Shown piece after piece: positions 10,155-20,836 of a stretch of 48,410 bases of DNA (positions are counted from its first letter, which is position 1; each line of letters starts with the position of its first letter). The stretch covers positions 1 through 48,410 of the forward strand of contig JAAWDU010000063.1 of NCBI GenBank assembly GCA_022793905.1. The letters run 5' to 3'. Made by a program: the position numbers and the translations under genes. Under the pieces are notes generated by a model that worked only from the letters and a program-made list of their open reading frames with translations, was not told the origin of the DNA and did not search any database. This DNA comes from Clostridia bacterium (lineage in GTDB: Bacteria > Bacillota > Clostridia > TANB77 > CAG-508).

Positions 10155-11313
10155 GTGGCAAAATCTAATAATACTAAAATCAGAAAAAAAGGTCAGATTG
10201 ATTTTATATTAGTTGCAGCAGTTCTTGCAATGGTATCACTTGGTGTTATAATGGTACTTTCGGCAAGTTCTCCTTCATCACTTGCAAAAAATCGGAAATA
10301 GTTATGAATATGTAAAAACTCAGGGAATATCCGCAGTACGGTGGAATAATACTGATGTTTTTCCTTTCTACAATTGATTATAAGAAATATAAAATGTTTG
10401 ATAAAATCGGGTATGCAGTTACTATACTTTTGCTTTTAGCAGTGCTTATACCAGGTGTGGGATTAGAATCAGGAGGAGCAACAAGATGGATAGTAATAGG
10501 AAGTTTTAACTTTCAACCTTCTGAAATTGCAAAAATAGCGTTAGTCATATTTTTTGCTTCATATTTGACAGATAATAGAGAAAAATTAGAAGAAAGATGG
10601 GAAGGATTTTTAAGACCTTTAGTTTTGTATTTAATGCCAATTATTGCAATATTATTCCTTGTTCAGTCACATCTTAGTGCTTCTGTTTTAATAATAGCTG
10701 TTATTTCAATAATGATGATTATGGCAGGATGCAAGCTTCGCTATTTTTTTACATATGGTTCTGCAGGTCTTGCAGGTGCTGTAGGAATTATGTATTTCAT
10801 GGCAACTGTTTTGGGAAAAGGTGGATTTAGACTTGGAAGAATTGTTTCATTTTTGGATCCTTGGGCTGATGCTTCAGGAACAGGTTATCAAGTTGTTCAA
10901 GGATTATATGCTATAGGATCTCGGGCGGACTTTTTGGAAAGCGGACTTGGAAATAGTACCCAGAAATATTTATACATACCAGAACCACAAAATGACTTCA
11001 TATTTTCAATAATTGCAGAAGAACTTGGATTTATTCGGATGTATTGTAGTTATAGCACTTTTCGCAATTTTTGTTTGGAGAGGAATTGTAATTGCGATGA
11101 AGGCACCAGATATGTTTGGGAGTTTAGTTGCAGTAGGAATTACAGCTATAATTGGACTTCAAGCTATGATTAATATAGGCGTTGTTACGGCTTCTATACC
11201 AAATACAGGAATGCAACTTCCATTTTTTAGCTATGGGGGAACATCACTTCTAATATTACTTTGTGCTGTACGGAGTACTGCTGAATATTTCAAAACAAGG
11301 AAGAGAATTATAA
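10155..11313 (+). CDS. ftsW: SEDS-family peptidoglycan polymerase (FtsW)
   Basis: Polytopic SEDS glycosyltransferase acting at division. The start is GTG at 10155 behind AGGGAGG. Reconstructed length is 383 residues with seven CGG+1 sites: 10293, 10339, 10922, 10926, 10942, 11036, 11271. Three of them lie within 21 bases and together leave the frame unchanged; only skipping them gives GSGGLFGKGLGNS, the SEDS signature, instead of an Arg/Asp-bearing substitute. The next motif, PEPQNDFIFSIIAEELGF, is intact, followed by a shift and the last helices. It lies between mraY and murG, favouring FtsW over RodA. Confidence 0.93.
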
Positions 11314-11349
11314 AAATGCTTTAACCTTTTTAGGAAAGGAGCGCTTTTA

Positions 11350-12466
11350 ATGAAAGCTATAATTGCTTGCGCAGGAACAGGGGGGCATATAAACCCAGGA
11401 ATTGCAATTGCAAACAAGATTAAAGAAAAAGATAATACATCAGAGATTTTATTTATTGGAACAGATAGAGGATTGGAAAAAGATTTGATTCCAAGAGCTG
11501 GATATAATTTACAAACAATAGATGCATATGGGTTAAGTAAAGAAATTAGTGTAAATAATTTAAAAAAAATCATAAAAACAATTAGGGGGTTTTCACAAAG
11601 CAAAAAAATCATAAAGGAATTTAAACCAGATATAGTGATAGGTACAGGAGGTTATATTTGCGGTGCGGTCATTACATCCGCAAATAAGCTAAAAATACCT
11701 ACTATGTTACATGAAAGCAATGCTTTTCCAGGAAAAGCTGTGAAGATGTTATTAAAAAGAACAGATGTAGTAATGGTAAGTTTTGAAGAAGCAAAAAAAA
11801 GACTTCCTAAAGCAAAAAAGGTAGTAGTTACAGGAACACCAGTTAAGAGTTTAAAGAAAGAACTTAGTTTATCAGAGAAAATTGCATTAAAAGAAAAGTA
11901 CAAATTAAATCCAGCAAAACCAAGTATATTAGCATTTGGGGGAAGCCAAGGTGCAAAAGTTATTAATGATGCTGTAATAGATATTGCAGCAAAAAAATTA
12001 AATAGAAACTATCAAATATTACTTTCAAGTGGACAAAAACAATATGATTATGTAAAAGAAGAGCTTAAGAAAAAAGGACTAAAAATAGACAATTTAGAAC
12101 GGTATAAGAGTAGTACCATATATGTATGAACTTTCCGAGGTAATGAGTGCATGTGATATAATATGTTCAAGGGCAGGCGCAATTACAATAACAGAAATTG
12201 CAAATCTTGGAAAACCATCTATACTTATTCCACTTCCTAATGTTTCACATAATCATCAGCAATATAATGCTGAGGTTTTAGAAAATCTAGAAGCGGCAAA
12301 AATCATACAAAATAGTAATCTTAATGCAGAAACCTTAAATTTTCAAATAGAAGAGATATTAAAAAAAGGTATTTTAGAAAAAATGGGAGAAAACGCGAGA
12401 AAAGCTTCTCACATTAATGCTCAAGAAAAAATATATAAAGAAATAATAAGCTTGATAAAAAGGTAA
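11350..12466 (+). CDS. murG: UDP-GlcNAc:lipid I GlcNAc transferase
   Basis: Makes lipid II on the inner face of the membrane. Reconstructed length 371 residues with one CGG+1 at 12100. Motifs: glycine-rich AGTGGHINPG near the N terminus, HESNAFPGKA, FGGSQGAK at the start of the second Rossmann domain, and SRAGAITITEI with PLPNVSHNHQQ in the UDP-GlcNAc site. The last two lie after the shift, so a protein stopped at the break would lack the donor site. Ribosome site AGGAAAGGAG. Confidence 0.95.
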
Positions 12467-12475
12467 TTAAAAAGT

Positions 12476-15163
12476 ATGAAAAATAGAAAAATAAATAGTA
12501 TTTTAAATTTAGATATAGATAATGAAAAAGTAAAAAAGATAGGTCTTTATGGACTATCTTTCTTTATACCTTTTTTTATAATAATGGGAATAATAAGTAT
12601 ACTTGGAATATATCCATTTGGAAGCAAAATGTATATACCGTTTGATGCATATGAACAGTATACATCTTTTTTTGGGCTTTTTAGAAATCTTTTTTTTGGA
12701 GAGGCAGATATATTTTATTCTCTAGGAAAAACTATTGGTGGTGAAATATATAGCATATTCACCTATTATTTGTTAAGTCCATTTAATTTGATTGCCATAT
12801 TTTTTAAAAAAGAGTATATGGTAGTTTGTTATTATTTCATAGTTTTTATAAAAATGTCTTCAGCTGGGACAAGCTTTTTTTGGTATCTAAATAAAAAAAC
12901 AGGGATAAAAGCTACTAATTTAATTTTTGGAACAATGTATGCACTTTCAAGTGCAAGTATAACATATGGAATTAATATGATGTGGTTAGACAGTTTAATA
13001 TTAATGCCAATAATAGCAATAGGAATAGAAAAAATTACAAAAAAAGAATCTCCTATTTTATATGCAATTTCACTTGCTATATGCTTGATTACAAACTACT
13101 ATATGGGATTTATTGTATGTATATTTTCACTTATATATTTTACATATATATTATTAATAGAAGAAAAAAGAGATATAAAAAAAATAGAATTTTCATTTAA
13201 GATTACAGATGAAACAAAAGAAATGTTAAGAAAATTTAGAGTTTTTATCATTTTTTCACTAATTGCAGTTTTAATTGCAAGTATAGTTTTAATACCTTCA
13301 TTTGTAGGAATACAAGAAGGTAGAGCTAATGCTACAAAAATGGGACTTAGACTAGTTCCAAATTTTGAAATACAAGACTTTATAGGTAAATTCTTTACAA
13401 ATTCGTTTAATATAGGTGAAATGGGAAATACAGGAATGCCACCAGTATTTTGTGGAGTATTAGCAAATTTTTTAATTATATTATATTTTATTAATAAAAA
13501 AATTTCTTTAAGAGAAAAAATCTGTACATCTGTAGTTTTTGCAATATTTGCACTAAGTTTTTATGTAGAAGGATTTAATTTATTATGGGTTATGGGAAAT
13601 AATCCAGCATGCTTTAAATACAGATATGCATTTTTCTTTGCTTTCTTGTATATAATAATAGCTCATAAATCATTCGAAAATTTAAAAAGTGGCATTTCTA
13701 GCAAAAAGATATTAATTACTACTTTAATATATGAGATGTTTCGGAGTTTTTGTATTAAGCCAACATTTAGAAATAATTAAACCAGAGTTTGTTAAATTAG
13801 ATATGGTGCTAATTTTATTATTATGCATTATTTTAGAAATATACAAGTTAAATTTTGAAAAAATAAAAGCAAATGAGTTTTTAAAAAAACATGGTATTAC
13901 AATTTTTGGAACTTTATTACTTGTATTAAGTTCATTGAATTTAGCTATAAATACAAGTGACAGTATTAACATATTAAAAGAGGGATTTGGAAAGGAAATG
14001 TCAATTGAAGATACAGTTAATGCTACTAACCATTATAATAATTTATATTTAAAATTAAGAGAATATGATAATAGCCTTTATAGAATAGAACAAAAAAATA
14101 ATATATCTATAAATGATAGTATTACGTTTGAATTTAATGGGATAGCACATTCATCTTCAACTTATTCAAAAAAAACATATGATTTCTTGAAAAAAATTGG
14201 ATATTCATACCAACATGTTGTTATTTCTTCAGATGGAGGGAATACAAAAGCTATGGATATGTTACTTGGAGTTAAATATTTATTTGGAGGAAATGGAATC
14301 ACAGATAATAAAGGCTATGAAAAAATAGAATTAGATGAAAAAATAAATGTATATAAAAATCCATATGCATTAAGTTTGGCGTTTCGGAGCAAATAAAAAT
14401 ATAGAAAAAGAAATTATGGATTATGAAGGAAATGCATTTTTTGCACAAAATGAGATACTTAAAAATATTACAGGATTAAAAGAAGATATTTTTGAAGAGC
14501 ATGTAGGTAATATTGTAGAAAAACTTGAAAACATGAATGCAAATAATGGAGCATATAGACCTATTCGGACCAAATGCAAAAGTTATTTATGAAATAGAAG
14601 CAGAAAAAGAAGAAGAAATATATTTATATATTGCATATGGTGTGGGATTTGAAAATGTGAATGTGTATGTAAATGGAGAAAAGGCAGGCGGTAAATATTA
14701 TGGCAATTATAATAAAATGATTCAATTAGGAAAACATAAAAAAGGAGAAAAAATAAGAATAGAATTTACAACACCACTTGAGGAATTCAGAATAAATAAA
14801 GTCTATATATGTTACGAAAATGACGTTATATTGGGGAAATACTATGAAAGATTATATAATAATCAAGTTGATTTAAAAAGAAGCTCAAACAGCAAATATG
14901 AAGGCGTGGTAGATATAAAAAATGGTAATGACTATATAATATTTACTATTCCATATGATGAAGGGTGGAATATAAAAATAGATGGAAAAAAGACCGATAA
15001 AATAGAAACTCAAGACGCACTTATGGCAGTAAAATGCAGTGAGGGTTCTCATAAAATAGAAATGAATTTTACACCAAAGGGCTTTAAATTAGGTACAATA
15101 ATTAGTTTTGTTGGAATTATAATATTAGCTATATATAAATTACGTTACAGAAATACTATATGA
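12476..15163 (+). CDS. YfhO-like polytopic membrane protein
   Basis: Reconstructed to about 894 residues with CGG+1 at 13742, 14385 and 14566. The first two thirds are many hydrophobic helices with the YfhO-type start (GSKMYIPFDAYEQY after helix 1, then MWLDSLILMPII). The C-terminal third is an extracytoplasmic beta-rich region (YIFYENDVI-type strands, FTIPYDEGWNIKIDGK) closed by a last helix. Proteins of this family are linked to glycosylation of envelope lipids or polymers in Firmicutes; the substrate here is unknown. It follows murG by 9 bases and ends the cell-wall cluster. Confidence 0.85.
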
Positions 15164-15242
15164 TATTAGTGGTAATTTAAAGTTTGAATACAATTACAAA
15201 TAGCAAATGAATATTAATATTTTAACAAATTTTGTAAATTTC

Positions 15243-15271
15243 TTGACTTATAAAAAAAACTAAGATAAAAT
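15243..15271 (+). promoter_or_regulatory. Promoter of topA
   Basis: TTGACT, 17-base spacer, TAAAAT, about 29 bases before the TTG start of topA. Confidence 0.7.
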
Positions 15272-15299
15272 AGCAAAAAAAGAAATGGAGGTAAAAAAA

Positions 15300-17274
15300 T
15301 TGGCTGATAAATTAATAATTGTTGAGTCACCTGCTAAAGCAAATACAATAAAGAAATTTTTGGGTGGAAGTACAAAGGTAGTTGCTTCTATGGGACATAT
15401 TAGAGACCTTCCAAAATCAAAACTAGGTATAAATATAGAAAATGATTTCGAACCAGAATATATAAATATTAGAGGAAAGGGAGATTTAATAAAATCATTA
15501 AAAAAAGAGGCTTCTAAGGCAAAAAAAGTATATCTTGCAACTGACCCTGACCGTGAAGGTGAAGCAATTGCATGGCATTTAGCACATATACTTAATTTGA
15601 ATGAAAAAGAAACAAATAGAGTTACATTTAATGAAATTACAAAAAATGCAGTGCAAGATGCTATAAAAAATCCAAGAACTTTAGATAAAAATTTAATAGA
15701 TGCACAGCAAGCGAGAAGAGTACTTGATAGAATTGTTGGCTACCAAATAAGTCCATTACTTTGGAAAAAAGTTAGAAGAGGACTTTCAGCAGGACGTGTG
15801 CAATCAGTTGCTGTAAAATTAATAGTAGAAAGAGAAGAAGAAATAGAAAAGTTTATTCCAGAAGAATATTGGAATATTTATGCTAAACTTTCTAAAGGAA
15901 AATCTAAATTTGAAGCAAAATTTGTTGGACAAAATGGGAAAAAGCAAGAATTAAAAAATGAGGAGCAAGTAAATAAAATATTAAAAGATATTGGAAATGA
16001 AAAATTTATTGTGAAAAATATTAAAAAAAGTGAAAAAAAGAGGAAGCCATCTCCTCCTTTTACTACAAGTACAATGCAACAAGAAGCATCAAGAAAAATT
16101 AATTTCACATTAAAAAAGACAATGTCAGTTGCCCAAGGTTTGTATGAAGGATTAAAAATTGAAGGAAAAGGTCATATAGGTTTAATAACTTACATGAGAA
16201 CAGATTCTACAAGAATTTCAGAAGTTGCAAGAGAAATGGCAAAGAAGCAAATAGAAGAAAGCTTTGGAAAAGAATATTATGAAAATAGATATTATAAGAC
16301 AAAAGCTGATTCGCAAGATGCTCATGAAGCGATAAGACCAACATATGTGGAACTCACACCAGACAGCATAAAAAGTAGTTTGACAAATGACCAATATAAG
16401 CTATATAAATTAATATATAATAGATTTATTGCGAGCCAAATGTCAGAAGCAAAATTTGATACTGTTTCAGTAGATATAGGAGCAGGAGCATATGATTTTA
16501 AAGCAAATGGGCAAACTTTAAAATTTAAAGGATTCATGGCAGTTTATGTAGAAGGAAAAGAAGAAGCAGATGAACAAATTCCAGAGCTTACAATAGGAGA
16601 GGAAATAAAAAAAGATAAAATAGAACCAAAACAGAGTTTTACAGAGCCACCACCACGTTATACAGAAGCGAGCTTGGTAAAGTCACTTGAAGAGAAAGGG
16701 ATAGGAAGACCAAGTACTTATTCTCCAACAATTACTACAATATTAGAAAGAAGATATATAGAAAAAGAACAAAAACAGTTAGTTCCAACTGAATTAGGAA
16801 AATTAGTAAATGATTTATTGATACACAATTTTAATGATATAGTAAATGTGGATTTTACAGCAGAAATAGAGAAAAATTTTGATATGATAGCAGATGGAAA
16901 GGAAGAATGGAAAAAAGCAATAAGAGAATTTTATGGACCATTCGAGAATGAATTAAAAAAAGCACAAGAAGAAATTGATAAAATAGAAATAAAAGAAGAA
17001 GTTTCAGATGTACCATGCGATATATGCGGTAAAATGATGATTATAAAATATGGTAGATATGGAAAGTTCTTAGCATGCCCTCGGATATCCAGAATGTAAA
17101 AATACAAAACCCATTATAGAAACTATAGAAGAATTATGCCCAAAATGTGGAGGGAAGATTATAGTTAAAAAGAGTAAAAAGGGCAGAAAATTCTATGTTT
17201 GTGAGAATAATCCTAAAGAAAATTGTGATTATATATCATGGAACAAACCAAAAAAAGAAGAAGAAAAAAAATAA
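15300..17274 (+). CDS. topA: DNA topoisomerase I
   Basis: Type IA topoisomerase that relaxes negative supercoils. The start chosen is TTG at 15300, because GGAGGT lies 5 to 10 bases before it and the protein then begins MADKLIIVESPAKANTIKK as in other TopA proteins; an upstream in-frame ATG at 15285 overlaps the ribosome site. Reconstructed length 657. Motifs: Toprim ATDPDREGEAIAWHL, active-site tyrosine in ITYMRTDSTRIS, and two C-terminal four-cysteine zinc ribbons. The first ribbon is cut by CGG+1 at 17082 (CPGYPECKN after correction), so the catalytic part is readable without the shift but the ribbons are not. Confidence 0.95.
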
Positions 17275-17330
17275 ATATTACAAAAATATTACAAAACATT
17301 TACAGTTGTGTTACAATTGTTGAAAATATA

Positions 17331-17358
17331 TTGACTTTTGCAAAAAAAATTATAAAAT
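17331..17358 (+). promoter_or_regulatory. Candidate promoter of the type IV pilus locus
   Basis: TTGACT followed after 16 bases by TAAAAT (an alternative TATAAT starts 5 bases later). The 125 bases to the pilM start are AT-rich with no gene, leaving a moderately long 5' leader. Confidence 0.55.
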
Positions 17359-17483
17359 ATAATCATAATATGATAGTAATGAGAAAAAATGCGCAAAAAA
17401 TGTAATATGTACAAAAATTTTCAAGTATTAAATGTTGGTATTTGTAAAATATAAAATAAAAATAAAATACAAAGGAGAAGAAA

Positions 17484-19112
17484 ATGGCAAGCTGTTTAGG
17501 ATTATATATAGAAGACAATATAATTAAATATGCAAAAGTGACAAAAGATAATGATGTAGTCAAGATTGATTCATTTGGAATAAAGTTTTATGACAGATTA
17601 AATGAAGCTATCGAACAAGTCATAGAAGAAACTTATAGCTTTAAAACGCCAATAAGCATAAACACGCCAAATGAAACATATAACTACTTTTATATCTTTA
17701 ATTTGCTTAATAAAAAAGATATGCATAGTTATATCAATACAGAGTTTGAATCAATATGTTTTGAAAAAGAATTACACGCAGAGAGTTTTGAGACAAGATA
17801 TGTTCTAGTAGATGATTTAGAAGATAAAGAGAAAGTAAAAGCAATTCATATTTCTGCAAATAGAGGAGAGCTTGCTAAAAGAGCAGAATTGTTAGGAAAA
17901 TATAAATTAAATTGTATATCACCAATCGCAATTGATATTTCAAATTTGCTTGAAATTAATAAAAGTGAAAATTTAGAGAATATGGCTATTGTAAATATTG
18001 AAGGAACTACAACAGTAACATCAATAATACAACAAAAAATTTATGAAATTAATACAATAGATGCGGGTATTACAGATATTTTAGCAAGAATTAATGCAAA
18101 GGAAAATTCATATGCTAAAGCTTATGAAATATGTAAAAATTCAACGATATATACATCTGAAGGTAAAGAATTGCAATATGAAGAAAATGCATATTTAGAT
18201 GATATTATGCCAACTTTATATAAAATTGTAGGACAGGTAAAAAAGATATTAAACGACAGTTTAAATAAAATAGATAAAATTTATATAACAGGTATGGCAT
18301 CTGTAATAAATAATATTGACATTTATTTTCAAGAATATTTAGAAGATGTACAATGTGAAATTTTAAGACCATATTTTATACGTTCAGTAGGAACAGAGTT
18401 AAATATAAAAGATTATATTGAAGTAAACTCTGCAATTGCTTTAGCACTTCAGGGAGTTGGAGATGGCTTAAAAGGAATCAATTTCAAGAAAGAATCAATG
18501 GGAGATAAGCTTCCGGATTGGATGACATTAGAAATTGGTGGAAAAGGTAAAAAAAACGGTGGAGCTAGTTATGGAGATGGCTTTAGTTTTAGCTTAAAAG
18601 GAGCACTGACAGATAGTGAAAGAGGACTTATAAAGGGAGCTGTTGGAATATTATTATTAATAGTAATTTATGTAGTTTTATCATCAGTCTTAAATAATGA
18701 AATGCAGAAAAAACTAGACGAGGTTTCTGTTGAAAGTCAGAGAGTTACTCAGCAAGAAAGTGCTATGAATACTGACAAAAAACATGTAGATGACAAAAAA
18801 GCAGAATATACAGAACTTATAAAAGCAATAGAAGAAAAAACACAAATGGATACTGAAAGCAAAAGATTAAAATATTCAGTTCCTACACTACTAAATAAAA
18901 TAATGTATTCGATACCTGCAAATGTACAGTTAACATCAATTACCAATACAGGCTCAAAAATCACAATAATAGCTCAATCAGATAGATATGAGCAAATAGC
19001 TATGTTTGTTGCTAAATTAGATAAAGATGGAATACTTAGAAATGTAACAACAGACAAATCAAATAAACAAAGTGAAGTAGTTGTAGTAACTATAGAAGGA
19101 GAATTGCCATGA
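17484..19112 (+). CDS. Type IV pilus assembly PilM-PilN fusion-like protein
   Basis: A 542-residue protein. Residues 1-350 resemble the actin-like ATPase PilM (start ASCLGLYIEDNIIKYAKV, nucleotide-fold stretch MAIVNIEGTTTVTSI, then DKIYITGMASVI). A single membrane helix at about residues 382-402 (GAVGILLLIVIYVVLSSVL) is followed by a coiled coil and a small alpha/beta domain like PilN. PilM normally binds PilN on the inner side of the membrane; here the two appear joined. It overlaps the next gene by 4 bases. No CGG site despite its length. Confidence 0.75.
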   Translation: MASCLGLYIEDNIIKYAKVTKDNDVVKIDSFGIKFYDRLNEAIEQVIEETYSFKTPISINTPNETYNYFYIFNLLNKKDMHSYINTEFESICFEKELHAESFETRYVLVDDLEDKEKVKAIHISANRGELAKRAELLGKYKLNCISPIAIDISNLLEINKSENLENMAIVNIEGTTTVTSIIQQKIYEINTIDAGITDILARINAKENSYAKAYEICKNSTIYTSEGKELQYEENAYLDDIMPTLYKIVGQVKKILNDSLNKIDKIYITGMASVINNIDIYFQEYLEDVQCEILRPYFIRSVGTELNIKDYIEVNSAIALALQGVGDGLKGINFKKESMGDKLPDWMTLEIGGKGKKNGGASYGDGFSFSLKGALTDSERGLIKGAVGILLLIVIYVVLSSVLNNEMQKKLDEVSVESQRVTQQESAMNTDKKHVDDKKAEYTELIKAIEEKTQMDTESKRLKYSVPTLLNKIMYSIPANVQLTSITNTGSKITIIAQSDRYEQIAMFVAKLDKDGILRNVTTDKSNKQSEVVVVTIEGELP

Positions 19113-19897
19113 GAAAAGTTTTGATATCTATATTATTAGTTATTTTACTTGCAGGGTTTGTTCTAATGGTTATCTCGGGGTTAGAAATAGCAGGAATGAA
19201 AGTTGGATATTCAGTGAAAGAAATAATGGACAAGAATGACCAATTAGATAGAGACATAATAGGGCTAAGAGATAAAATACAAAAAGAATATGAAGTAGCA
19301 AGAGGAAATTTAGATAAAAGCTTCAAAGATTTACAAAATGAAAAACAGTCATATGAGAAAGCAGTTGCATATGTTTCAGATGAAGATCGTCAGACAGCAA
19401 CTACAGTAGAAAGATATAAAATAGATTATTTATGGACAAAGATAGGTCTTGGTGCAACTACTAATAATTTGGTAATGAAAGCAGATTTATCAAATGGTTC
19501 ATCAGGTGTTGAAAACCAATATAATATGGCTTTCACAGTAATTGGTGAATATTTATCAATATCAGAATTTATCTATGGAATAGAAAAAGATGATACATTA
19601 GGATTTAGAATAGAAGAATTTGCAGTTGTTCCTTATTCAGAAAATGACTTACAAGCTACATTTATAATTAAAAACATTGATATAGATCCAACATCACTAA
19701 CAAATGCAAGTTCAGTTTCAACAGGAACAGTTACAAATAATCCAAATGACCAAACTGACCCAAATGCTGATGCAGATGTAAGACAAATAGGTGGAGTTAC
19801 AGTTATGAGTGATTATGATGATCCTACAAGAAATCCAAATGCAAATAAAGTAACAAATAATACAGTAGGCACAAATTCTATAGATAACAATGTATAA
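19109..19897 (+). CDS. PilO-like inner-membrane pilus protein
   Basis: A 262-residue protein: N-terminal transmembrane helix (ILLVILLAGFVLMVISGL), coiled coil (about residues 40-95), a compact alpha/beta region (GEYLSISEFIYGIEKDDTLG) like the PilO ferredoxin-like fold, then an Asn/Thr/Asp-rich disordered tail. Position directly after the PilMN protein supports PilO. No CGG site. Confidence 0.65.
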   Translation: MRKVLISILLVILLAGFVLMVISGLEIAGMKVGYSVKEIMDKNDQLDRDIIGLRDKIQKEYEVARGNLDKSFKDLQNEKQSYEKAVAYVSDEDRQTATTVERYKIDYLWTKIGLGATTNNLVMKADLSNGSSGVENQYNMAFTVIGEYLSISEFIYGIEKDDTLGFRIEEFAVVPYSENDLQATFIIKNIDIDPTSLTNASSVSTGTVTNNPNDQTDPNADADVRQIGGVTVMSDYDDPTRNPNANKVTNNTVGTNSIDNNV

Positions 19898-19922
19898 AAA
19901 ACAAAAGGAGGAATAAAACAAA

Positions 19923-20345
19923 ATGGTTAAATCAATAATAAAAGAAATTATAATCATATTACTATTATTACTTGCAGTTATACTTGCACTTGGTGTATTA
20001 TTTTATGATTATATTCCAAATAATAAAGTGGTACCAAAGGTTTCTACTTACAAAACAGCAGACAGTGTAGCAAAAGAAATAGAAGAAAATGTTACAGAGC
20101 AGGAACCTACAATCCAAAGATACGAGATCACAGCAGATGATTTACAAGATCTTAAACAAACAAAAGTATATAATCAAGGTAAAGTAAATCCATTTTCTAC
20201 TTATGCAGATCCAACACCAGATCCAGAAGCAAATAATGTAACAAATACAAATACAAATTCAAATTCTGGTACTTCAATAAATACAAATGTACAAGGTGGA
20301 AATTCTGCAGGTGATACTTACTATAAGAACACAGGTACTAAATAG
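19923..20345 (+). CDS. Single-pass membrane protein of the pilus locus
   Basis: 140 residues with one N-terminal helix (IIIILLLLLAVILALGVLFY), a short charged domain and an Asn/Thr/Ser/Gly-rich tail. The family is not recognised; by position it could play the part of PilP or a minor assembly subunit. AGGAGG ribosome site, 25 bases after the PilO-like gene. Confidence 0.65.
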   Translation: MVKSIIKEIIIILLLLLAVILALGVLFYDYIPNNKVVPKVSTYKTADSVAKEIEENVTEQEPTIQRYEITADDLQDLKQTKVYNQGKVNPFSTYADPTPDPEANNVTNTNTNSNSGTSINTNVQGGNSAGDTYYKNTGTK

Positions 20346-20432
20346 AAGTGGAAAAAATCCACAAAAGATTAAATAGGTTATATTTATTAAATTAAATATA
20401 TACACACAAATTTTTATAAGGAGGAGTTTTTT

Positions 20433-20678
20433 ATGTTAAGAGAAGAAAGAGGTATTACTTTAGTTGCTTTAATGATTACAATAATTGTATTAATTATCTT
20501 AGCAGCAGTTACAATTATGAGCTTAACAGAAAGCAACATAATCAATACAGCAGTTAATGGTACACTTAACTATGCAAATTCTCAAAGTTGGGAAATCAAT
20601 GAACTTGCTAAAACAGATGATATGTTAAACAAAAAAGTTCAAAAAATTGAAGAATATATTTCAAAACAACCACAATAA
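20433..20678 (+). CDS. Short type IV pilin-like protein
   Basis: 81 residues with a class III prepilin signal: REERG followed by ITLVALMITIIVLIILAAV. Cleavage after the Gly would leave a protein of about 74 residues, very short for a structural pilin. Position +5 of the mature protein is Ala rather than the usual Glu. A strong ribosome site (AAGGAGGAG) and a strong hairpin after the gene suggest high expression. Confidence 0.75.
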   Translation: MLREERGITLVALMITIIVLIILAAVTIMSLTESNIINTAVNGTLNYANSQSWEINELAKTDDMLNKKVQKIEEYISKQPQ

Positions 20679-20762
20679 TAGTAGAAGCATAGTTTTACGG
20701 ATATGTTAACGACGTAAAAAAGTAAGATAGATCATGTTGAAAATTGATCAAAAGTACAACTA

Positions 20763-20795
20763 AGGCATATACATTAATTTCTAATGTATATGCCT
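20763..20795 (+). terminator. Strong hairpin after the short pilin gene
   Basis: Perfect 14-bp stem (AGGCATATACATTA and complement), 5-base loop. The following GAAATTTTAAAA is only weakly T-rich, so it may act as a partial terminator or mRNA stabiliser separating the abundant pilin message from the downstream genes. The 158 bases between the pilin and the peptidase gene contain no other feature. Confidence 0.6.
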
Positions 20796-20836
20796 GAAAT
20801 TTTAAAAAACATATGACAAGGAGTTGAAAAAGCTTT

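Noticed and set aside
8583-10942. Deletion of two bases from a Gly-Gly pair (GGC GGA) instead of insertion of C
   Set aside because: Conserved motifs such as VGLIGT in MurE and GSGGLFGKGLG in FtsW have the right number of residues only if one C is extra; the deletion model would require one more Gly at each site.
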